Assembly (NCBI GenBank): GCA_019359595.1
Contig: JAHHGZ010000039.1
Span: forward strand, 22,138 to 86,137
DNA length: 64,000 nucleotides
Reading direction: 5' to 3'
From: Cyanomargarita calcarea GSE-NOS-MK-12-04C
Lineage (GTDB): Bacteria > Cyanobacteriota > Cyanobacteriia > Cyanobacteriales > Nostocaceae
The notes beneath the pieces are model-generated. The model was given only the letters and a program-made list of their open reading frames with translations, was not told the origin of the DNA and searched no databases. This document shows, piece after piece, positions 59,867 to 64,000 of this stretch (the first letter of the stretch is position 1; every line of letters begins with the position of its first letter). The position numbers and the translations under genes are program-made.

Positions 59867-62164
59867 ATGGTAATGGATTTGGAATTGCAAGGTATTAATT
59901 TGACTAGCTTGAAAGAGCCAGAGATTCATCTTTCTAGTCAAATTCAGTCTCATGGAATTCTTTTGGTTCTTGATGAGCCAGAGCTAAATATATTACAAGT
60001 AAGCAGCAATATATCTACTATTTTCGGGATTTCACCGTCAGAGGCACTGCAAAAAAAATTAGAAGATATACTCGACCCTTTTCAAATAGAAAAAATTAAA
60101 ACAGGGTTGACAGGTGAATCTCTTGATTTTATCAATCCCACCAAAATTTGGGCGAGAATTAAGGGTGATGATTATGTAGTATTTGATGGAGTTTTCCACC
60201 GCAATAGTGAAGGTTTTTTAATTTTAGAATTAGAGCCGGCAATTTCTCAAGAAAATATCCCATTTTTAAGTTTCTATCATCTGGCTAGGGCTTCAATAAA
60301 TCAACTTGAAGCAAGATCCAATCTACACGATTTCTGTCAAATCATCGTCAAAGAGGTGAGGAAAGTCACGGGATTTGATAGAGTCATGCTCTATAAATTT
60401 GATGATGATGGACATGGCTGTGTTGTTGCAGAGGAAAAAATCGCAAGTCTGGAACCTTATTTAGGTTTGCACTTCCCAGAATCAGATATTCCCAAACCTG
60501 CGAGAAAATTATTTCAATCTAATTGGATTCGGTTAATTCCTGATACCCATTCCCAACCTGTAGAGATTTTCCCGGCTAAAAACCCAGTTAGCGATCGCCC
60601 ACTTAATTTAACCAATTCAATTCTCAGAAGTGCCTATTCCTGCCACATGGAATATTTGCACAATATGGGTGTTGGTGCATCTTTGACTATTTCCTTAATT
60701 AAAGAACAAAAATTGTGGGGAATAATCGCTTGTCACCATCAATCACCCAAGTATGTTTCCTATGAGTTGCGGAAAACTTGCGAGTTTTTAGGACGAGTCA
60801 TCTTTTCGGAAATTTCAGCAAGAGAAGAAACTGAAGATTACGACTATCGGATGAAGTTGACATATATTCAATCAGCTTTGATGAAATATATGTCTCAAGA
60901 AGAAAACTTTATTGATGGTTTAATTAAATACGAACCAAATCTTTTAGAATTAACAACGGCTCAAGGTGCAGCGGTTTGTTTCGGTGGAAAGTATACGGTA
61001 ATTGGTGAGACTCCCAAAGAAGAAGACCTGAATTATTTAGTGCAATGGCTGAAGAAGAATGTCGAGGAAGAAGTCTTCTATACAGATTCTTTGGCACGAC
61101 TGTATCCCGATGCAGAAAAGTTCAAAAATGTCGGTAGTGGTTTGCTGGCAATTCCAATTTCCAAAAACAATTATGTCTTGTGGTTTCGACCGGAAGTAAT
61201 TCAAACTGTAAATTGGGGAGGTGACCCGAATAAACCTTATGAAGTCAACCAATCACAAGGAAATGTCCGTTTATGTCCGCGTAAATCATTTGAACTGTGG
61301 AAAGAAACAGTTAAGTTAACATCTTTACCCTGGCAATATGTAGAAATAAAAGCGGCTTTGGAATTACGCAAAGCAATTGTGAATATTGTTCTGCGTCAAG
61401 CGGAAGAATTGGCTCAATTGGCTCACGATTTAGAACTTTCTAACGCTGAATTGAAAAAGTTTGCTTATGTCGCTTCTCACGATTTACAAGAACCGCTAAA
61501 TCAAGTAGCTAACTACGTACAATTGTTAGAAATGCGGTATGAAGAAAAACTTGATGAAGATGCCAAAGAGTTCATCAATTATGCCGTCGAAGGAGTCAGC
61601 TTGATGCAAACGCTGATTGATGACGTGCTAGCATATTCCAAAGTAGATATGCAAGCGTTCGCATTTCAACTAACAAACGTAGAAATCCCATTAGAGCGTG
61701 CATTAGGCAATTTGCGGGCACGAATTTCTGAAAGTGGTGCGGTAATTACTCATGACGAATTACCAACCATTATGGCTGACCCAACCCAGCTAATGCAGCT
61801 ATTTCAAAACCTAATTGCTAACGCAATCAAATTCCGCAGTGATAAACCACCAGAAATCCATATAGGAGTAGAAAGACAAGAAGAAGCATGGTTATTCTCA
61901 GTTCGAGATAATGGTATTGGCATCGATCCCCAATTTAGCGATCGCATTTTTATCATCTTTCAACGTCTGCACACCAGGGATGAATACCCCGGTACAGGTA
62001 TGGGTTTAGCAATTTGCAAAAAGATTATTGAATGCCATCGAGGACGTATCTGGGTAGAATCAGAACTAGGTGGTGGCGCAATATTCTACTTTACGATGCC
62101 AGTCGGAGGCCGTGAACGTGAGCGTAGAAATGGACGAAAACCACAAAATAATCTTTTTAGTTGA
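59867..62164 (+). CDS. cph1: Cph1-type cyanobacterial phytochrome histidine kinase
   Basis: 765 aa from the ATG at 59867 (GGAG 7 nt upstream; an ATG at 59822 would add 15 residues). With this start the key positions match Cph1 numbering exactly: chromophore-binding Cys259 in RSAYSCHMEYLHNMGVGASL, Asp207 in PESDIPKPAR, His260, and His290 in IIACHHQSP. Domains in order: PAS (about 10-120), GAF (130-310), PHY (320-500), HisKA with phospho-acceptor His in VASHDLQEPLNQV (near 535), HATPase (NAIKFRSDKPPEIHIGV, DNGIGIDPQFSDRIF, GTGMGLAICKKI). It should bind phycocyanobilin and switch between red and far-red forms, passing phosphate to the regulator encoded next, which overlaps its 3' end by 35 bases. 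Confidence 0.95.
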   Translation: MVMDLELQGINLTSLKEPEIHLSSQIQSHGILLVLDEPELNILQVSSNISTIFGISPSEALQKKLEDILDPFQIEKIKTGLTGESLDFINPTKIWARIKGDDYVVFDGVFHRNSEGFLILELEPAISQENIPFLSFYHLARASINQLEARSNLHDFCQIIVKEVRKVTGFDRVMLYKFDDDGHGCVVAEEKIASLEPYLGLHFPESDIPKPARKLFQSNWIRLIPDTHSQPVEIFPAKNPVSDRPLNLTNSILRSAYSCHMEYLHNMGVGASLTISLIKEQKLWGIIACHHQSPKYVSYELRKTCEFLGRVIFSEISAREETEDYDYRMKLTYIQSALMKYMSQEENFIDGLIKYEPNLLELTTAQGAAVCFGGKYTVIGETPKEEDLNYLVQWLKKNVEEEVFYTDSLARLYPDAEKFKNVGSGLLAIPISKNNYVLWFRPEVIQTVNWGGDPNKPYEVNQSQGNVRLCPRKSFELWKETVKLTSLPWQYVEIKAALELRKAIVNIVLRQAEELAQLAHDLELSNAELKKFAYVASHDLQEPLNQVANYVQLLEMRYEEKLDEDAKEFINYAVEGVSLMQTLIDDVLAYSKVDMQAFAFQLTNVEIPLERALGNLRARISESGAVITHDELPTIMADPTQLMQLFQNLIANAIKFRSDKPPEIHIGVERQEEAWLFSVRDNGIGIDPQFSDRIFIIFQRLHTRDEYPGTGMGLAICKKIIECHRGRIWVESELGGGAIFYFTMPVGGRERERRNGRKPQNNLFS

Positions 62165-62564
62165 AGACAATAAAGCTGATGTCCGCTTGATTCAAGAAGC
62201 TTTGAAAAATAGCTTACTGCCGCATCAAGTGGTAACAGTCAGGGATGGTGTCGATGCAATGGCTTATTTACGTCAAGAAGGTGAATATGCTGATGCACTC
62301 CGTCCCGACCTGATCTTATTGGATTTAAACTTACCCAGGAAAGATGGTCGAGAGGTGCTAGCGGAAATCAAAAACGACCCCAAACTCAAACGTATTCCCG
62401 TAGTAGTATTAACAACTTCCAGAAATGAAGATGACATTCTATATAGTTACGATTGTCATGTCAATTGCTACATTACCAAATCCCGCAACATCAGCGAATT
62501 ATTTCAAATAGTCAAGGGGATTGAAAATTTCTGGTTCTCAACCGCTACGTTACCGTCAAAATGA
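62130..62564 (+). CDS. rcp1: Rcp1-type response regulator
   Basis: 144 aa from the ATG at 62130 (a GTG at 62112 is also possible). Single receiver domain: KIIFLVEDNKADVRLIQEAL, DLILLDLNLPRKDGREVLAE (phospho-Asp near 65), VVVLTTSRNEDDILYSYDCH then NCYITKSRN with the conserved Thr and Lys. No output domain, as in Rcp1, the phosphorelay partner of Cph1. The overlap of 35 bases with the phytochrome gene supports coupled translation. Confidence 0.93.
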   Translation: MDENHKIIFLVEDNKADVRLIQEALKNSLLPHQVVTVRDGVDAMAYLRQEGEYADALRPDLILLDLNLPRKDGREVLAEIKNDPKLKRIPVVVLTTSRNEDDILYSYDCHVNCYITKSRNISELFQIVKGIENFWFSTATLPSK

Positions 62565-62663
62565 GGAGTGGAGGGAGTTGAGGGGAATTAGTTGCGAGCT
62601 TTCTAACTCAAAACTCCTGACACAAACACTCCTGCGGGGAAGCAAGCTACGGGACTTAATATT

Positions 62664-63824
62664 ATGTCTGAAAGCTCAGTAAAAATCTTGTTAATTGAGG
62701 ACAACTTGGCAGAAGCTCGGTTGTTACAAGAGTTTCTGAAGCAAGCTAGTTCTAAGCAGTTTAATTTGTTACACGTCAAGCGATTGGGTGAAGGTCTTAA
62801 GGAACTAAATAATGATATCTACGATGTCATATTGTTAGATTTAACCTTACCTGACAGCCAAGGATTATCATCTCTGGTTCCTCTAATCGCTCAATCTCCT
62901 AGCATCCCAATTGTAGTTTTAACAAATACAAATGATGAAGAATTGGCAATTGAAGCAGTTCGTCAAGGAGCGCAAGATTATCTAGTCAAGCGACATGTAA
63001 ATACAGATGTTTTAGTTCGTGCTTTGCGTTACGCAATCGAACGCAAACAGTCTTTAGAAGGATTGCGAAAAGTTAATGAAAATTTAGAAAACCGGGTTCA
63101 GGAATATACTGCTGAATTGGTAAAAGCCGAAGAAATTAACAAGTTCAAAGCTGAATTTGTTTCGATGCTTTCTCACGACATTCGCAACCCGCTAAATGCG
63201 ATTCTTCTAGCTACAGGATTGTTGCAAAATAACGACAATAAGCTGACTCAAGAGAAAAAAACCTCTCATTTACAGCTAATTCGCTCAGCAATTAAAAATA
63301 TGGCACACTTATTGGATGAAGCTTCACTCATTGGTAAAGCCGATTCCGGTAAACTTCAGTGTCAACTCGATCCACTAAATTTAGAATTATTCTGCCGTCA
63401 ATTTGTCAAAGAAATTCAACTCAATATAAACGAGAAAAATCTGACTTTTATTTTTAACAGTATTGGAAAATTTGACGAAGAATTATGGGATGAAGGCTTG
63501 CTGCGCCACATTTTAGGTAACTTACTTAACAATGCCATTAAGTATTCACTACCAGGCGGGAAAGTGCTTTTTGAGGTGATTGATCGAGATGATTCAGTAA
63601 TATTCCTGATACAAGATTGGGGAATCGGCATTCCTAAAGAAGACCAAATGCATCTATTTGAGCCTTTCCACCGTGCTAATAATGTCGATAAAATTCCCGG
63701 TACAGGTTTAGGTTTAGCGATCGCCAAAAAGTGTGCAGAGGCTCATGGAGGCAAAATTTCGGTAAGTAGTGAAGTGGGAGTGGGCACAACTTTTACCGTG
63801 ATTCTACCGAAGATTAAAAGTTAG
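62664..63824 (+). CDS. Hybrid response regulator-histidine kinase
   Basis: 386 aa. Receiver domain first (VKILLIEDNLAEARLLQEFL, YDVILLDLTLPDSQGLSSLV with phospho-Asp near 59, IVVLTNTNDEELAIEAVRQG, AQDYLVKRH). A short coiled coil follows (LRKVNENLENRVQEYTAELV), then HisKA with acceptor His in MLSHDIRNPLNAILL (near 170) and HATPase (NLLNNAIKYSLPGGKV, DWGIGIPKEDQMHLFEPFHR, GTGLGLAIAKKCAEAHGGKI). Placed 99 bp after rcp1, it probably belongs to the same light-signalling unit, receiving phosphate and passing it on to an unlinked partner (inference). Ends just before a repeat array. Confidence 0.93.
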   Translation: MSESSVKILLIEDNLAEARLLQEFLKQASSKQFNLLHVKRLGEGLKELNNDIYDVILLDLTLPDSQGLSSLVPLIAQSPSIPIVVLTNTNDEELAIEAVRQGAQDYLVKRHVNTDVLVRALRYAIERKQSLEGLRKVNENLENRVQEYTAELVKAEEINKFKAEFVSMLSHDIRNPLNAILLATGLLQNNDNKLTQEKKTSHLQLIRSAIKNMAHLLDEASLIGKADSGKLQCQLDPLNLELFCRQFVKEIQLNINEKNLTFIFNSIGKFDEELWDEGLLRHILGNLLNNAIKYSLPGGKVLFEVIDRDDSVIFLIQDWGIGIPKEDQMHLFEPFHRANNVDKIPGTGLGLAIAKKCAEAHGGKISVSSEVGVGTTFTVILPKIKS

Positions 63825-63825
63825 G

Positions 63826-64000
63826 AGTGATGAGTTAGGAGTTAAGAATTAAAAGTTAGGAGTTAGGAGTGATGAGTTAAGAATTAAAAGTTAGGAGTTA
63901 GGAGTGATGAGTTAAGAATTAAAAGTTAGGAGTTAGGAGTGATGAGTTAAGAATTAAAAGTTAGGAGTTAGGAGTGATGAGTTAAGAATTAAAAGTTAGG
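63826..64000. repeat. Higher-order heptamer array, 35-bp unit, running off the window
   Basis: From 63855 a 35-bp unit made of five heptamers (GTTAGGA, GTTAGGA, GTGATGA, GTTAAGA, ATTAAAA) repeats identically at 63855, 63890, 63925 and 63960, with a fifth starting at 63995. Bases 63826-63854 are an imperfect first unit. Confidence 0.92.

Overview
The window comes from a cyanobacterium, most likely a filamentous, possibly heterocyst-forming type. Evidence seen in the sequence: many GCGATCGC (HIP1) sites, long runs of heptamer-type short tandem repeats between genes, a canonical Cph1-type phytochrome with its Rcp1-type regulator, DUF928/CHASE2/CHAT families, and cyanobacterial-style rpsB-tsf. 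Inference: a Nostocales-like genome; the species cannot be named from this window.

Layout. 1-6.2 kb: a CHAT-peptidase / TIR signalling locus (TPR-CHAT protein cut by the window edge, DUF928 secreted protein, TIR-CHASE2 membrane protein, CHAT-TIR fusion, and a 26-codon remnant of a second CHAT gene). 6.3-12.9 kb: a Uma2 nuclease and housekeeping genes (rpsB, tsf, a conserved hypothetical, recG). 12.9-14.8 kb: a broken GNAT gene, a ParD antitoxin with an amber-interrupted ParE toxin, and a Crp/Fnr regulator. 14.9-49.6 kb: a complete extracellular/thylakoid-type contractile injection system (eCIS/CIS), all on the minus strand. It runs from sheath and tube through assembly proteins, AAA+ ATPase, terminator cap, LysM/hub, gpD/gpV spike, PAAR tip, gp25, two very large baseplate J-type proteins and tail protein I to a giant beta-helix fibre candidate, and ends in an array of six DUF4157 proteins with different C-terminal domains plus a decayed seventh. 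49.6-53.5 kb: a second broken GNAT copy, a TerB-like protein, an alpha/beta hydrolase and a small membrane protein. 53.8-58.5 kb: ppsA, a PMT-type glycosyltransferase and a coupled DUF6888/DUF6887 pair. 58.5-59.1 kb: a truncated ATPase-HNH module. 59.3-59.5 kb: a possible small RNA ending in a good terminator. 59.9-63.8 kb: phytochrome kinase, response regulator and a hybrid REC-kinase, followed by a higher-order heptamer repeat array.

How it works together. The CIS genes encode every part needed for a contractile needle. The DUF4157 proteins downstream of the fibre gene share one N-terminal plan: a short basic leader, a four-cysteine CACGG(x)CPRC knuckle, an EPGDxYEQEA segment (absent from one) and a HExxH DUF4157 domain. 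This is followed by unrelated C-termini: an L,D-transpeptidase-like domain, an M35-like metallopeptidase, a second HExxH peptidase joined to a beta-barrel-like tail, a HExxE domain, a Cys-rich domain and a Gly/Ala hydrophobic segment. I read this as a modular cargo (effector) array in which a common loading/processing module is recombined with new warheads. Three copies of one miniature inverted-repeat element sit at gene junctions inside the CIS operon, a different 180-bp element with a 9-bp target duplication sits in the cargo array, and two GNAT remnants lie in direct orientation on either side of the whole locus.
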